From positions 9,826-23,053 of the forward strand of contig JAPLOC010000493.1 in NCBI GenBank assembly GCA_026692825.1: DNA of 13,228 bases. The letters run 5' to 3'. The translations under genes and the position numbers were made by a program. Every line of letters starts with the position of its first letter. Position 1 is the stretch's first letter. The stretch is from Planctomycetota bacterium (GTDB lineage Bacteria; Planctomycetota; Planctomycetia; Planctomycetales; Planctomycetaceae). Positions 13,126 through 13,228 of this stretch are shown in pieces. A model generated the notes under the pieces. That model was not told where the DNA came from. It made no database searches and saw nothing but the letters and a program-made list of their open reading frames with translations.

Positions 13126-13228
13126 GTGCGGACGCTTTCCCCCCATCTTGTCGCGCTGTCTCTCCTGTGCCTGTGTGGCTGTCAGGGGTGTACTGGCTCA
13201 CAGGGGTTGCCTCCGCCCACTGCTTCGA
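13126..13228 (+). CDS. N-terminal part of a probable lipoprotein (runs off the window)
   Basis: Thirty-four codons are visible from a GTG start. The translation reads (M)RTLSPHLVALSLLCLCGC and then QGCTGSQGLPPPTAS. This is a lipoprotein signal peptide with a basic second residue, a hydrophobic core, and a lipobox L16-C17-G18-C19 in which C19 would be lipidated. A stop (TGA at 13102-13104) lies upstream in the same frame and there is no ATG between, so GTG is the only standard start. No strong ribosome binding site is seen. The promoter at 13004-13032 supports it. The mature protein and function lie outside the window. Two other frames are also open here, so confidence is moderate. Confidence 0.6.
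   Translation, partial: MRTLSPHLVALSLLCLCGCQGCTGSQGLPPPTAS

Noticed and set aside
1..13228. CRISPR arrays, tRNA or rRNA genes, insertion sequences
   Set aside because: No regularly spaced repeats, no tRNA-like cloverleaf or rRNA sequence, and no transposase or terminal repeats were seen on either strand.

Overview
The window looks like a chromosomal segment of a member of the Planctomycetota. This rests on high GC content, many genes without a clear Shine-Dalgarno sequence, a murE-murF pair with a meso-diaminopimelate signature, a BlaI-type repressor with an M56 peptidase that lacks a beta-lactam sensor, and small secreted Cys-rich proteins. The lineage is inferred from style and gene content and was not confirmed by a search.

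Layout. Positions 1-150 hold a strong terminator-like hairpin just before murE. Positions 151-3244 are murE and murF, separated by one base. MurF loses its normal C-terminal end near codon 430 and continues into an unrelated tail, and the usual next gene (mraY) is absent, so the cell-wall cluster appears broken here. A perfect 16-bp hairpin terminator (3299-3336) follows. Positions 3485-4236 are a two-gene antitoxin / PIN-toxin module with 1-base overlap, whose PIN protein has Gly where the first catalytic Asp should be. Positions 4272-7848 are a regulatory cassette: a promoter carrying two BlaI-like operator copies 22 bp apart, then a BlaI/MecI-type repressor, an overlapping M56 membrane metallopeptidase, and a secreted coiled-coil protein.

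Positions 7849-9859 contain a promoter-like region with two AGAC-N5-GTCT dyads 21 bp apart, an unrecognised possible DNA-binding protein, and an NAD(P)-dependent epimerase-like protein. Positions 9947-10740 hold a small zinc-ribbon membrane protein and a stand-alone Hpt protein. Positions 10821-11747 encode a methylisocitrate-lyase-like enzyme. A perfect 16-bp hairpin (11782-11817) separates it from two convergent minus-strand genes for secreted Cys-rich proteins, one with a CC-x5 repeat. The window ends with the start of a probable lipoprotein gene on the plus strand, preceded by its own promoter.

How the genes may work together. MurE and MurF perform consecutive steps of peptidoglycan precursor synthesis. 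The BlaI/M56/coiled-coil genes look like one autoregulated envelope-sensing unit. The two Cys-rich genes probably form one transcription unit for metal or thiol handling outside the cytoplasm. The remaining genes look like unlinked single genes.
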